Assembly: GCF_000021745.1 (NCBI RefSeq)
Contig: NC_011666.1
Location: forward strand, 1,116,001 to 1,180,000
Length of the DNA stretch: 64,000 nucleotides
Origin: Methylocella silvestris BL2
GTDB taxonomy: Bacteria; Pseudomonadota; Alphaproteobacteria; Rhizobiales; Beijerinckiaceae
Direction: 5' to 3'
The notes under the pieces were generated by a model, which was not told the origin of the DNA, did not search any database, and saw only the letters and a list, made by a program, of their open reading frames with translations. Shown piece after piece: positions 27,248 through 36,399 of the stretch (its first letter is position 1; every line of letters starts with the position of its first letter). The position numbers and the translations under genes were made by a program.

Positions 27248-28291
27248 ATGTCAATTTTTACACCGATCGCCAAAGCCTCCGAGGGATCCTCTCAATCGCC
27301 GCTCGTCGATCCATTCGGGCGCCTGATCTCCTATGTGCGGGTTTCCGTAACGGACCGCTGCGATATGCGCTGCGTCTATTGCATGTCGGAGGACATGAAT
27401 TTCCTGCCGAAGCGCGACATTCTGACCTTCGAGGAGCTCGATCGCCTATGCTCGGCGTTCGTCGCGCGCGGCGTGCGCCGGCTGCGCATCACCGGCGGCG
27501 AACCGCTGGTGAGGCGGGGCGTGATGGGCTTGTTCCGTTCCCTGTCCCGCCATCTCGACTCCGGCGCGCTCGAAGAATTGACGCTCACCACGAATGGCTC
27601 GCAGCTCGCCGGCCATGCCGCCGATCTCGCCGCGGCCGGCGTGCGCCGCCTCAATCTCTCGCTCGATACGCTCGATCCGGCAAAGTTCAAGAGCATTACG
27701 CGCTGGGGCGACCTTGCGCAGGTGCTGCGCGGCGCCGACGCCGCGCAGGACGCCGGCATCGCCCTGAAGATCAATATGGTTGCGCTGGCGGGCGTCAATG
27801 ACGACGAGATCCCGCGCATGCTGGAGTGGGCTCATCGGCGCGGGGCCGATCTCACCCTGATCGAGGTAATGCCGCTTGGCAAAATCGAGGCCGAGCGCGC
27901 GCATCAGTTTCTTCCCCTCAATGTCGTCGAGCGGCGCCTGTCGGAGCTCTATACGCTGCAGCCGATCGACCATCGCACCGGCGGCCCGGCGCGCTATGTT
28001 CGCGTCGCGGAAACGGGCGGCCGCCTTGGCTTCATCACGCCGCACACCCATAATTTCTGCGAGGGCTGCAACCGGGTGCGCGTCACCTGCACGGGAACGC
28101 TCTATATGTGCCTCGGGCAGGAAGACGCGGCGGATCTCCGCGCGCCGCTCCGCGCTTCGCCGTCCGACGAGCTGCTGAATGAGACGATTGCAGCGGCGAT
28201 CGCGCGCAAGCCCAAGGGGCATGATTTCGTCATCAATCGTCGCGGGGCAAAACCGGCCGTGACGCGGCATATGAGCGTCACCGGGGGATGA
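27248..28291 (+). CDS. moaA: GTP 3',8-cyclase MoaA
   Basis: A 347-residue radical-SAM enzyme that begins molybdenum cofactor synthesis by converting GTP to 3',8-cyclo-7,8-dihydro-GTP. The N-terminal cluster motif is CDMRCVYC. The SAM-binding segment is [13 protein letters not shown]. The second 4Fe-4S site is [12 protein letters not shown] with a later CLGQED. The essential C-terminal GG dipeptide is present (VTGG). No other moa gene is in the window. Confidence 0.96.
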   Translation: MSIFTPIAKASEGSSQSPLVDPFGRLISYVRVSVTDRCDMRCVYCMSEDMNFLPKRDILTFEELDRLCSAFVARGVRRLRITGGEPLVRRGVMGLFRSLSRHLDSGALEELTLTTNGSQLAGHAADLAAAGVRRLNLSLDTLDPAKFKSITRWGDLAQVLRGADAAQDAGIALKINMVALAGVNDDEIPRMLEWAHRRGADLTLIEVMPLGKIEAERAHQFLPLNVVERRLSELYTLQPIDHRTGGPARYVRVAETGGRLGFITPHTHNFCEGCNRVRVTCTGTLYMCLGQEDAADLRAPLRASPSDELLNETIAAAIARKPKGHDFVINRRGAKPAVTRHMSVTGG

Positions 28292-28589
28292 AATAACGGC
28301 CCCCCGCGCCGGGTCCTACAGGGCAATCGTCGCGGCGGGAAATATTTGCGCGGCAGCCAAATATCGAAATAAGGCGCCAGCCAAAGCAAGAATCGGCAAA
28401 TAAATAAAGATATCGTGCTTGTAAATTTATCATCGTCGGATCATATTGGGTTTATCGATGGACGGCCTGATACTTGGCCCTGAGTAGGTCAAATCGGAGC
28501 CGCGCTGATAATTCTCATTTGAAAATTCAGTTTTCGATTGTCCGCGCGAGCGGGTACAACTTCATCTCTGTTTATGAAAGAGTTTCCTT
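28292..28589. other. Long leader region of the cold-shock gene
   Basis: About 300 bases between moaA and the cold-shock gene, AT-richer in its central part (28380-28480), with no supported frame. Long structured leaders are usual for cspA-type genes; no cold-box sequence is identified with confidence. Confidence 0.4.
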
Positions 28590-28802
28590 GTGACTACGGG
28601 AACCGTGAAATGGTTTAACTCCCAGAAGGGCTTCGGCTTTATCGCGCCGGACGATGGCGGCAATGACGCCTTTGTCCATATCAGCGCTGTCGAGCGAGCT
28701 GGCATTGGAGATCTGCAAGAAGGTCAGAAGGTGGGCTTCGAGCTCGTCGCCGACCGCAAAAGCGGAAAAATGTCCGCGGACAATCTCAAGCTTCTGGGCT
28801 GA
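28590..28802 (+). CDS. cspA: Cold-shock protein (CspA family)
   Basis: A 70-residue single cold-shock domain with RNP1-like [10 protein letters not shown] and RNP2-like AFVHIS motifs. It binds single-stranded RNA and DNA, melting structures at low temperature. The start is GTG at 28590, giving the usual GTVKWFN N-terminus. The leader is long, which fits cold-induced control. Confidence 0.95.
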   Translation: MTTGTVKWFNSQKGFGFIAPDDGGNDAFVHISAVERAGIGDLQEGQKVGFELVADRKSGKMSADNLKLLG

Positions 28803-28983
28803 ATGCGGCGTGCGGCCCTGGTTCGCCAGGGTCCGCCGGACAAGCATCACCCCGCAATGGCGACCACGGATGTACTGGTCGGCGCGCGGGTGATCGGGGC
28901 GGCATTCCCACCCGATGAGGCGCCGGAGCGTTTTCCGACCGAGTGATTTCATCAGGTCGAAATATGCTCTGGCCGTCTTGCTG

Positions 28984-29016
28984 GCCCCGCGCCTCACCAA
29001 GGCGGCGGGGCTTTTT
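28984..29016 (+). terminator. Intrinsic terminator
   Basis: Stem GCCCCGC (28984-28990) with GCGGGGC (29005-29011), extended by an inner GCC/GGC pairing, followed by TTTTTGTTT. It lies about 180 bases after cspA and just before the small gene at 29061. Confidence 0.75.
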
Positions 29017-29060
29017 GTTTGCCGGCCCTGATGGGGTCGGATTTCTCCTGGGAGGGACGC

Positions 29061-29192
29061 ATGGCGAAAGAGCAAAAGCGCAGCAATCGCGAGATTCGAA
29101 AGCCGAAGAAGACAAAAGAAGCCGCCGCAGTCTCGCCGCTTCTGGCTAAAGGCATGACGACTTCGATCGGACTTCCCAAGAAAAAGGGCTGA
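29061..29192 (+). CDS. Small basic conserved protein (43 aa)
   Basis: A 43-residue, lysine-rich protein: MAKEQKRSNREIRKPKK start, then SPLLAKGMTTSIGLPKKKG. This short basic pattern recurs as an uncharacterised protein in many Rhizobiales. A strong ribosome site GGGAGGG lies 4-10 bases before the ATG. Function unknown; nucleic-acid or ribosome association would fit the charge but is not shown. Confidence 0.7.
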   Translation: MAKEQKRSNREIRKPKKTKEAAAVSPLLAKGMTTSIGLPKKKG

Positions 29193-29334
29193 CAGCGCAG
29201 CCCGACCGTCGAAACGGCCACCCGAATTAGGCGCCTTCCGGTCGCAACCGGCGGGAGCCAGATGGCTTACGCTCGCGAATCCGGAATTTGCTGCGTGCGA
29301 TTGGTCGCGCGCTGCTGAGAAAAGGCGGGCGATC

Positions 29335-29640
29335 ATGCTGTATCTTGGCGGCCTACGCGGCGCCGGCATTCTGACCTATGGCGGCGAGACAGCCGGTCCC
29401 GCCGATTATGATTTTGACGGATTCCTGACGAAGAACGGCGAAGTCGCCGGATCTGGTGAAATCCGCATGTCTCCCAAGGCGTTGCGCGGAGCGTTCGGCC
29501 GCAAGGACCTGAGATTGCGCACCGAAGACGGCCGCGTTCTCAGCCTCCAATTTTCCGACAAGCAGCTGCGTTCGTCGAGCAACGCCGCTCACGTCGACGT
29601 CGCCGGCGAATTACCTCCCGCCTCCAATTGGCCGCGCTGA
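29335..29640 (+). CDS. Hypothetical protein (101 aa)
   Basis: A 101-residue soluble protein with no signal peptide or membrane segment. It begins MLYLGGLRGAGILTYGG and has a strand-rich centre (ADYDFDGFLTKNGEVAGSG, LRTEDGRVLSLQFSD). It resembles small uncharacterised Rhizobiales proteins. It precedes the manA cluster by 52 bases on the same strand; a shared transcript is possible but unproven. Confidence 0.6.
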   Translation: MLYLGGLRGAGILTYGGETAGPADYDFDGFLTKNGEVAGSGEIRMSPKALRGAFGRKDLRLRTEDGRVLSLQFSDKQLRSSSNAAHVDVAGELPPASNWPR

Positions 29641-29692
29641 CGTCTCTGACGTCGCATCGAGCCGATCTGAGCCGACGAACCAGGAGAACATC

Positions 29693-30640
29693 ATGGCGAT
29701 CGAATATGCGTCCGCTCGGATTGTGCATAAACCCTGGGGCAGCACCGATCTGCGGCCATGGAGCAAAATTCCCGCCGATAAAGCGGTCGGCGAGCTGTGG
29801 TTTCAGCGCGCCAATCTGAACGCGCCGGATCCGGCGCTTCTTCTCAAAATGCTCTTCACGAAGGCGCCGCTGTCGATCCAGGTTCATCCAGACGACGCCT
29901 TCGCGCAATCGATCGGGCTCGCCCACGGCAAAAGCGAGGCGTGGTATATTCTGTCGGCCGCGCCCGGAGCAAAAGTCGCCATCGGGCTGAAGCGGCCGGT
30001 CAAGCCTGCGCAATTGCGCAGCGCGATTGAGGACGGCTCGATAGCCGGGCTCATTCAATGGCGCCGCGTCGTAGCCGACGAGGTCGTCTTCGTTCCTGCC
30101 GGCGCTATTCACGCCATCGGCGCGGGGCTTGTGATTGCCGAAATTCAGCAAAGAAGCGACGCGACATTCCGCCTGTTCGACTACGGCCGAGGGCGGGAAC
30201 TTCATGTGGACAATGCGGTGGGCGCCGCGCATACGGGCCCGGCAGAGCCTCAGCCCGCCGAAGAGCGCTTGTCCGACGCCCGGACGCTGCTCATCTCCAG
30301 CCCGCATTTCATCGTCGAACGGATCGTTTTGGCGCCGAAATCGAATTGGGACCTGCATGCGGAGCGCGAGACTTGGCTCTTTGGCGTCAAAGGCGACACT
30401 CAGATCGGACCGGTCAAGGCGATCGCCGGCGAAGCTGTTTTCATCGATGAAGACGACGCGGAGATAAAGGCTGGCGCCGACGGCTTTACGGGGCTGTTGA
30501 CCTATCTCGGCCCGAAGCCGATCACCGACATTCTGCACAATCTCACCGACAAAAGCGCCAACGCCGCGGTTCGCGATCTTTCGCGGCCCCGCCAACCGGC
30601 CTTGCGCCCATCGAACCGCTTGACGGAGGCGCGGCCATGA
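29693..30640 (+). CDS. manA: Mannose-6-phosphate isomerase, class I
   Basis: A 315-residue type I phosphomannose isomerase that interconverts fructose 6-phosphate and mannose 6-phosphate. It keeps the zinc-site region APLSIQVHPDD, the glutamate region AWYILSAAPGA and a FVPAGAIHAIG motif with a metal histidine. It overlaps the next gene, a glycosyltransferase, by ATGA, so sugar-phosphate supply and glycosyl transfer are co-translated. Confidence 0.9.
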   Translation: MAIEYASARIVHKPWGSTDLRPWSKIPADKAVGELWFQRANLNAPDPALLLKMLFTKAPLSIQVHPDDAFAQSIGLAHGKSEAWYILSAAPGAKVAIGLKRPVKPAQLRSAIEDGSIAGLIQWRRVVADEVVFVPAGAIHAIGAGLVIAEIQQRSDATFRLFDYGRGRELHVDNAVGAAHTGPAEPQPAEERLSDARTLLISSPHFIVERIVLAPKSNWDLHAERETWLFGVKGDTQIGPVKAIAGEAVFIDEDDAEIKAGADGFTGLLTYLGPKPITDILHNLTDKSANAAVRDLSRPRQPALRPSNRLTEARP

Positions 30641-33006
30641 CCCGCCTCAGCCGCGTCGCCTTCATCGGCAATTCGCTTCCGCGCCGCTGCGGCATCGCCA
30701 CCTTTACGAATGATTTGCAGCGGGCGATCGCGGCCGCATTCCCGGATTTGAAGACGCAGATCGTCGCGATGAACGACCGCGGCCATTCCTACGACTATCC
30801 GCCCGTCGTCGGCTTTGAAGTCAATGACGACAAGACAGACGACTACATCCGCGCCGCGGCCTTCCTGAACGCGGGCCAGTTCGATGTGGCCTGTCTCCAG
30901 CATGAATTCGGCATCTACGGCGACGAAGCGGGCAAGCGCATCATGGCGCTGCTGGGGCCCCTGACCATGCCCGTCGTGACGACGCTTCATACAATTCTGG
31001 CCGAGCCGACGCCGCTGCAGCGCGGCGTCATGGATCGGATCATCGCGTCATCGGCAAAGCTCGTCGTCATGGCCGAGAAAGGCCGGGAGCTGCTCCGCGA
31101 AGTTTACCAGGCGCCTGCGGAGAAGATCGAACTGATACCGCACGGAATCCCCGACGTCGCCTATGTCGAGCCGGATCAGGCGAAGATCAAATTTGGCTTC
31201 GGCGGCAAAGCCGTCATTTTAACGTTTGGTCTGCTTTCCCCCAACAAGGGCGTCGAAGTCATGATCGACGCCATGCCCTCCGTCCTGAAGCGCTGTCCCG
31301 AAGCCGTATATGTCGTTCTTGGCGCGACGCATCCAAATCTTGTCCGCGATCACGGCGAGGTCTACCGCGAGAGCCTGATCGAACGCGTCCGGGCGCTTGG
31401 CGTCGAGGACCATGTCGTCTTTCTCGACCAGTTCGTCGATCAATCGACGCTGCTCGAATTTATCGCGATGTGCGACGTCTACGTCACGCCCTATCTCAAC
31501 GAAGCGCAGATGACGTCCGGCACATTGGCCTACAGCTTCGGGCTTGGAAAGGCGGTCGTTTCGACGCCCTATTGGCACGCGCGAGAACTGCTCGCCGACG
31601 GCCGCGGGCTGCTCGTTCCATTCGGCGACGCCGGCGCGACGGGCGACGCCGTAGCGGGATTGCTGACCGACGACGCGCGCCGGGAGGCCATGCGCAAGCG
31701 CGCTTATTCAAGCAGCCGATCGATGACGTGGGAACGGACCGCGGAGCGTTACGTCGAAGTGTTCAATTCCGCCCGCAAGGCGGATCGGCCAAAAATCGTT
31801 CTCCTGCCCGAGCGCAGCGCGATCGAGCGCGAAGCTCAGCCGCAGCCGGAGATGCAACTTAGCCATTTTCTCTCGATGTGCGACGACACCGGGCTGTTCC
31901 AGCATGCGGTTCACAATGTGCCCGACCGTTTGCACGGCTATTGCGTCGACGACAACGCCCGCGCGCTGCTGCTGGCTTGTGCGCTCAACGCGCCGGGCGA
32001 GCAGCGTCTGCCGGAGGCATTGTCGTCGCGTTTCGCCGCTTTCGTGCAGCACGCATGGAACCCCGACACGAAGATGTTTCGCAATTTTATGAGCTTCGAT
32101 CGGCGCTGGCTTGAGGACCGCGGCTCAGAGGATAGCCACGGCCGTACGCTTTGGTGTTTGGGCGAGTGCGCCCGAAGCGACGCAAGCCCCTCGCGGCGGC
32201 GCTGGGCCGCCGCTTTGTTCATGGAGGCGTTGCCGACCGTCGTCAGCTTCCGATCGCCCCGCGCCTGGGGCTTTGCCTTGCTTGGCCTTGAGGCGTATTG
32301 CGCCGTCGCCGAGAGAAATCCGACCGCAATACGCATCCAGAGCGTCCTCGCCGACCGGCTGATGTCCCTTATGTCATTGACCGAAACGGACGATTGGGTC
32401 TGGTTCGAAGATGGACTCGCCTATGACAATGCGCGCTTGTCTCAGGCCTTGATCGTCACCGGACGTTCGACCGGCGCGCCCTCCTACGTCAAGGCGGGCT
32501 TGAGGTCCTTGCGCTGGCTCATGACGATCCAGACGACGCCCGAAGGGCTGTTCAGACCGGTCGGTTCAGACAGCTTCGGGGACAGGCGCAAGCCGCCGAA
32601 GGCGTTCGATCAACAGCCGCTCGAAGCTGCAGCGACGATCTCGGCCTGCCTTGCGGCGTGGCGTGCGGAGGGCAAGTCTGAATGGAAGGCCGACGCGGCG
32701 CGCGCATTCGCCTGGTTTCTCGGCCGCAACGATTTGTCCGCCCCTCTGGTCGACGTGGACACAGGGAGCTGCCGCGATGGCCTGCACCCCGACCGCCCGA
32801 ATGAGAACAGGGGCGGCGAGTCCGTGGTATCCTACCTTCTCAGCCTCGCGGAAATCCGCCAGCTCGCCCGAATCAACGGGGACCGCATCAAGCCTGCGCC
32901 GCTTCTGCCCTGTCCGCCGAAACTCGCTGAAATCTCTCAAACAAGCCGAGGGCGCTTTGTCACAAGCCAAATTTCTCAACCGGCAGGCGCTGTATCTACG
33001 CCCTGA
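30637..33006 (+). CDS. Two-domain glycosyltransferase: GT4 plus C-terminal helical domain
   Basis: A 789-residue protein. The N-terminal 370 residues are a GT-B family 4 transferase: RRCGIATFTNDL at the start, LLSPNKGVEVMIDAMP for the donor domain, and the E-x7-E region NEAQMTSGTLAYSFG. The C-terminal 400 residues are helical with SFDRRWLEDRGSEDSHGRT and repeated W-rich hairpins, resembling an alpha/alpha-toroid glycosidase-like domain. Together with manA before it and GH130 after it, a mannosyl-glycan role is inferred. The 3' end overlaps the GH130 gene. Confidence 0.82.
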   Translation: MTRLSRVAFIGNSLPRRCGIATFTNDLQRAIAAAFPDLKTQIVAMNDRGHSYDYPPVVGFEVNDDKTDDYIRAAAFLNAGQFDVACLQHEFGIYGDEAGKRIMALLGPLTMPVVTTLHTILAEPTPLQRGVMDRIIASSAKLVVMAEKGRELLREVYQAPAEKIELIPHGIPDVAYVEPDQAKIKFGFGGKAVILTFGLLSPNKGVEVMIDAMPSVLKRCPEAVYVVLGATHPNLVRDHGEVYRESLIERVRALGVEDHVVFLDQFVDQSTLLEFIAMCDVYVTPYLNEAQMTSGTLAYSFGLGKAVVSTPYWHARELLADGRGLLVPFGDAGATGDAVAGLLTDDARREAMRKRAYSSSRSMTWERTAERYVEVFNSARKADRPKIVLLPERSAIEREAQPQPEMQLSHFLSMCDDTGLFQHAVHNVPDRLHGYCVDDNARALLLACALNAPGEQRLPEALSSRFAAFVQHAWNPDTKMFRNFMSFDRRWLEDRGSEDSHGRTLWCLGECARSDASPSRRRWAAALFMEALPTVVSFRSPRAWGFALLGLEAYCAVAERNPTAIRIQSVLADRLMSLMSLTETDDWVWFEDGLAYDNARLSQALIVTGRSTGAPSYVKAGLRSLRWLMTIQTTPEGLFRPVGSDSFGDRRKPPKAFDQQPLEAAATISACLAAWRAEGKSEWKADAARAFAWFLGRNDLSAPLVDVDTGSCRDGLHPDRPNENRGGESVVSYLLSLAEIRQLARINGDRIKPAPLLPCPPKLAEISQTSRGRFVTSQISQPAGAVSTP

Positions 33007-34258
33007 TCCCGCACGGGTGGTCGTGCGGCCGTTCAAGCCGGCGACCGAGCCGCGCGATCTCAATCCCACCGACAAGACGCGCGCCAATCATATCGTAGAG
33101 CGGGTGCTCGCGCTCGATGTCGACACGGCCGCCCACCAGCTCGACGACGTTCTTGAGAATTTCAACGGCCGCCATCGCAACCTGCTGGAGACTTTCGAGG
33201 CGCGGGCCGACGAAATGGAAGACGCCTTCAGCGCGCATTCCACATTTAGCAAGATACAGCGCCAACTGGTTGGAGCCTATTTTCTGCACGAATATTCCTT
33301 CGAAGCGGCCGCCTTGTTCAATCCCAGCATTGTGTTGCATCCGGATCAATCCGGGGCGCCGGAGGGCGGCAGCCGCTTTATCCTCAGTCTTCGCGGCGTA
33401 GGCGAAGGGCATATTTCCTCGCTGACGTTTCGCTCGGGAGCCATTGCCGCCGATGGGGCCGTGAGCGTCGATCCGCCGGCGCGGCTCGCATCAATTCCAA
33501 AAGTGGCGAAGCGGATCCCCGGACCCTATGGCGATTGCGTTGACGTGATTTTCAAGCCGAACGAAGACATCAGCGAACGGGTGATCTTTCCGATCACCGA
33601 AACGCAGACGAACGGCATCGAAGACGCCCGTTTCGTCGAGTTTTCCGACGGCGGAAAGAAGACATTTTATGCGACCTATACAGCCTATAGCGGCGCGGCG
33701 ATAAGATCTGAATTGTTGCAGACCTCGGACTTTGTATCGTTCCGGTTGTCGCCTCTGAAAGGCTCTGCCGCGCGCAACAAGGGCATGGCCCTGTTCCCCA
33801 GGAAGATCAACGGCAAATACGCCATGATCGGCCGGCAGGATAATGAGAATCTTTACCTTATCTATTCGGACGATCTATACGCATGGGACGGCGGCCAGCC
33901 CATTCTAAAGCCACGGTTTCCCTGGGAATTCGTGCAGATCGGCAATTGCGGATCTCCAATCGAGCTTGACGAGGGCTGGCTGTTGCTGACCCACGGCGTT
34001 GGCCCGGTTCGAAAATATTCAATCGGCGCGGTCCTGCTGGACAAGCGCGACCCCTCCAAAGTGTTGGCGCGCTCGCGCGAGCCGCTGGTCAGGCCCGACC
34101 CTTCCGAACGTGAGGGCTACGTCCCGAATGTCGTCTATACATGCGGGGCGATACGTCACAACGATCAGATCATTTTGCCTTATGCGATCTCCGACACCTT
34201 CTCCAATTTTGCAACGATGAAGATTGACGCGCTGCTGGCGAGCCTCGACAGGTCGTGA
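32957..34258 (+). CDS. GH130-family glycosidase/phosphorylase-like protein
   Basis: A 433-residue protein of glycoside hydrolase family 130, which contains beta-mannoside phosphorylases and hydrolases. Supporting segments are YLRPDPARVVVRPF at the N-terminus, NPSIVLHPDQSG, NGIEDARFVEF, GRQDNENLYLIYSDDL and GNCGSPIELDEGWLLLTHGVG. No ATG fits, so TTG at 32957, with GAGG six bases upstream, is the best start; it gives a 50-base overlap with the transferase gene. It probably breaks or phosphorolyses mannosides linked to the neighbouring transferase. Confidence 0.85.
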   Translation: MSQAKFLNRQALYLRPDPARVVVRPFKPATEPRDLNPTDKTRANHIVERVLALDVDTAAHQLDDVLENFNGRHRNLLETFEARADEMEDAFSAHSTFSKIQRQLVGAYFLHEYSFEAAALFNPSIVLHPDQSGAPEGGSRFILSLRGVGEGHISSLTFRSGAIAADGAVSVDPPARLASIPKVAKRIPGPYGDCVDVIFKPNEDISERVIFPITETQTNGIEDARFVEFSDGGKKTFYATYTAYSGAAIRSELLQTSDFVSFRLSPLKGSAARNKGMALFPRKINGKYAMIGRQDNENLYLIYSDDLYAWDGGQPILKPRFPWEFVQIGNCGSPIELDEGWLLLTHGVGPVRKYSIGAVLLDKRDPSKVLARSREPLVRPDPSEREGYVPNVVYTCGAIRHNDQIILPYAISDTFSNFATMKIDALLASLDRS

Positions 34259-34405
34259 GCTTGGCAGGCTTCAAGTCCATCGGCGGCGCGAGATTTGTGG
34301 GAGCATCTCGCAAACCGCCGTTGAAGCTGGATCGGAGATAGCCTCAGCGAGCGGATAGATGCTAATCTAAGTTGTACCTACGCCCCTGCCTGAAAGGCCA
34401 GCATC

Positions 34406-34570
34406 ATGTCGCTCGGACTAATCCTCGTTATCATTCTCATTATCTTTTTGCTGGGCGGGTTCAGCGGCCGCTTTGGCGGCTACGGATACGGCTTCGGCCA
34501 CGGTGGCGTCGGCGTCATCGGCATCATACTGATTATTGTCATCGTTTTGCTTCTCACGGGGCGGCTTTAA
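34406..34570 (+). CDS. DUF3309-like small membrane protein (54 aa)
   Basis: A 54-residue protein with two hydrophobic helices, ILVIILIIFLLGG and IIGIILII-like, joined by a glycine/tyrosine-rich loop (GRFGGYGYGFGHGG) and ending in GRL. This is the layout of the DUF3309 family common in Rhizobiales. Function unknown. The start follows a GAAAGG sequence about 12 bases upstream. Confidence 0.7.
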   Translation: MSLGLILVIILIIFLLGGFSGRFGGYGYGFGHGGVGVIGIILIIVIVLLLTGRL

Positions 34571-34660
34571 GCCCCGCTGCGCCCGCGCGGCTTCGGTCGC
34601 CCTTAAAAGCCAGACGCCGCGCCGCCCGCGCGGCGGCGGCGCATTGGCGTGCGGGGGTCT

Positions 34661-35737
34661 TTACGTCGTCGGCGCCAAACGCGACGTGAAGGTTGCGCGC
34701 GTGATTGACACGCTCGTGCCAGTTGTATCGCTGGCAATTTCAATCTTAGCGTCGAGTTGTTGGGCGAGAGCGCTGACAATGGCGGTTCCGAGCCCGCTAT
34801 CTGCGCTGCGCGCCTCGCCTGCGCGTTTTCCAACCCCGTTGTCAGCGACGGTCAGCTTCCAGTCTGGGCCTTTAATTTCATACTTCACGAGCACCCGCGC
34901 ATCGGCTTTGTCAGTGGGGAAAGCGTATTTGATCGCGTTGATCAAAAGCTCAGTGACGATGAGGCCAATACTGACCGCATTGGCCGAATCAACCGTTCCC
35001 TCATCCGCCTCCACCTTGATCGCGATGGGCTGACTGTCGGCGACCATAGAGGCCGCCAGGCTGCTGCAAAGCGTCGACAGATAGGAGCTGACCTCGATCT
35101 CGCGCACGCCGCTCGAAGCATGGAGGTGCTTTTGCACCGCCGCGATCGACATGACGCGTTGATGGGCGTCCCGAAGATGAACGCGCGTTTCCTCGGAGGT
35201 GACGGCCCGCGCCTTCAAGAGCAGTATGCTCGCGATCATCTGCAGGCTGTTGGCGACGCGATGCTCCATTTCGTCAAGAAGGACCTGCTTCTGCCGCAAC
35301 AGCTCCTGGGTCTGCTTGAGAAGTTCTTCCTTCTCGCGTTCGTTCGCGCGTCGGGCCGTAACATCTATGAAGGATAGCAGGATCGTCGCGTTGGAACTGT
35401 CGCTGGAAAGCACCTTTCGAGCGCCAAGCACCAGGATTTTGCGGCCGAGATTGGGGAAATCATGCGCGACCTCGAAGTCGTCCATCGTCGCTTGTTCGGG
35501 AAGAATCGTCTCCAAAAGCAGCCGAAGCGCCGGAATGTCCCATTCGCCTCCGCCTAACGCGTAGAGCGGACGGCCCAAGGTTTGCGCGGGATCGACTTTG
35601 AAAGTCTCGTAGAACGCTCGGGTGGCCTCGAGCACGCGAAATTGATCGTCGAGCACGACGAACGGCTCCGGAATCGTATCGATAATCGCTTGCGCAAGCG
35701 TCGGCGCGCCTGCCGAATTCCGAATTGAGTATGGCAT
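34661..35737 (-). CDS. PAS-domain sensor histidine kinase (HisKA_2 type)
   Basis: A 358-residue kinase without membrane helices. An N-terminal PAS domain (about 12-130, IIDTIPEPFVVLDDQFRV) is followed by a short coiled coil (NEREKEELLKQTQELLRQK). The HisKA_2 dimerisation domain has its phosphoacceptor histidine in LLDEMEHRVANSLQM. The ATPase domain has ELLINAIKYAF, DNGVG and GLGTAIV boxes. HisKA_2/HWE kinases act in general stress and light responses. The start at 35737 (MPYSIRNS) gives a normal PAS spacing. No response regulator is adjacent. Confidence 0.87.
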   Translation of the reverse strand: MPYSIRNSAGAPTLAQAIIDTIPEPFVVLDDQFRVLEATRAFYETFKVDPAQTLGRPLYALGGGEWDIPALRLLLETILPEQATMDDFEVAHDFPNLGRKILVLGARKVLSSDSSNATILLSFIDVTARRANEREKEELLKQTQELLRQKQVLLDEMEHRVANSLQMIASILLLKARAVTSEETRVHLRDAHQRVMSIAAVQKHLHASSGVREIEVSSYLSTLCSSLAASMVADSQPIAIKVEADEGTVDSANAVSIGLIVTELLINAIKYAFPTDKADARVLVKYEIKGPDWKLTVADNGVGKRAGEARSADSGLGTAIVSALAQQLDAKIEIASDTTGTSVSITRATFTSRLAPTT

Positions 35738-35912
35738 GATGAGAAACGCTCGTCCGATTTGGCCCTCTACGGACGGTTTGAGAGGGCGTGCGGCCCGCAC
35801 ACCGCACAATAAGCCTTCAATCCGGCACACGCGAGATTTACACACGCCCGCCCTTGCTCAGCCTCGTTGCGCGCCGCCCATTCTCGCGGCGATCCTGATC
35901 CGGCGCGTTGTC

Positions 35913-36104
35913 TCAATCCAAAGAGCGCGCCAAGACTTGCATAAAGAGACTGACGGCGACAAGGCCAAGCCCGAGGCGCAAGGGACCTTTCAAGATCATC
36001 GCCGATCCTGTGATGCCGAGGACGCCCGAGACGAGATCGACCGCCGTCGAGAACGTCACGACCCGGCCCTCAGCCGTCGGCTTTGCTACCAGCGTCGGCC
36101 CCAC
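35913..36104 (-). CDS. Possible small membrane protein (63 aa)
   Basis: A 63-residue frame with GTG start overlapping the end of the GlsB-like gene by 19 bases. After a polar N-terminus it has two hydrophobic stretches, VDLVSGVLGITGSAMIL and LGLGLVAVSLFMQVLA. Composition suits a membrane protein and orientation suits an operon with the upstream gene, but no family is recognised. Confidence 0.35.
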   Translation of the reverse strand: MGPTLVAKPTAEGRVVTFSTAVDLVSGVLGITGSAMILKGPLRLGLGLVAVSLFMQVLARSLD

Positions 36105-36370
36105 CGGCCGCCGCCCCCACGCAGGAGGCTGATAATCAACAACAATATCAACGCGCCAATGGTGGCGTTCACAATCGCGGCGACGATGCCCGAGCCGAGA
36201 TGGATCTTGAGCTGTGGCAACAACCAGCTGCCGATGAAGGCGCCGACGATGCCTATGATGAGATCGCCGATGATCCCGAATCCGGCGCCGCGGGCGATTT
36301 GACCCGCGAGCCAGCCGGCGACGACGCCAACAACCAATATGACCAGGAGACTTTCAGTCGACATGTGCAT
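36086..36370 (-). CDS. GlsB/YeaQ/YmgE family membrane protein
   Basis: A 94-residue protein with three helices and the glycine patterns of the family: VVAGWLAGQIARGAGFG, DLIIGIVGAFIGSWLLPQL and a final IGALILLLIISLL. GlsB/YeaQ proteins are small stress-associated membrane proteins of unclear mechanism. A GGAG lies upstream of the ATG at 36370. It follows apbC on the same strand, 29 bases downstream. A second member is at 39747-40037. Confidence 0.85.
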   Translation of the reverse strand: MHMSTESLLVILVVGVVAGWLAGQIARGAGFGIIGDLIIGIVGAFIGSWLLPQLKIHLGSGIVAAIVNATIGALILLLIISLLRGGGGRWGRRW

Positions 36371-36399
36371 GTTCGCTTTCTCCAGGTCCGATGAAAAAC

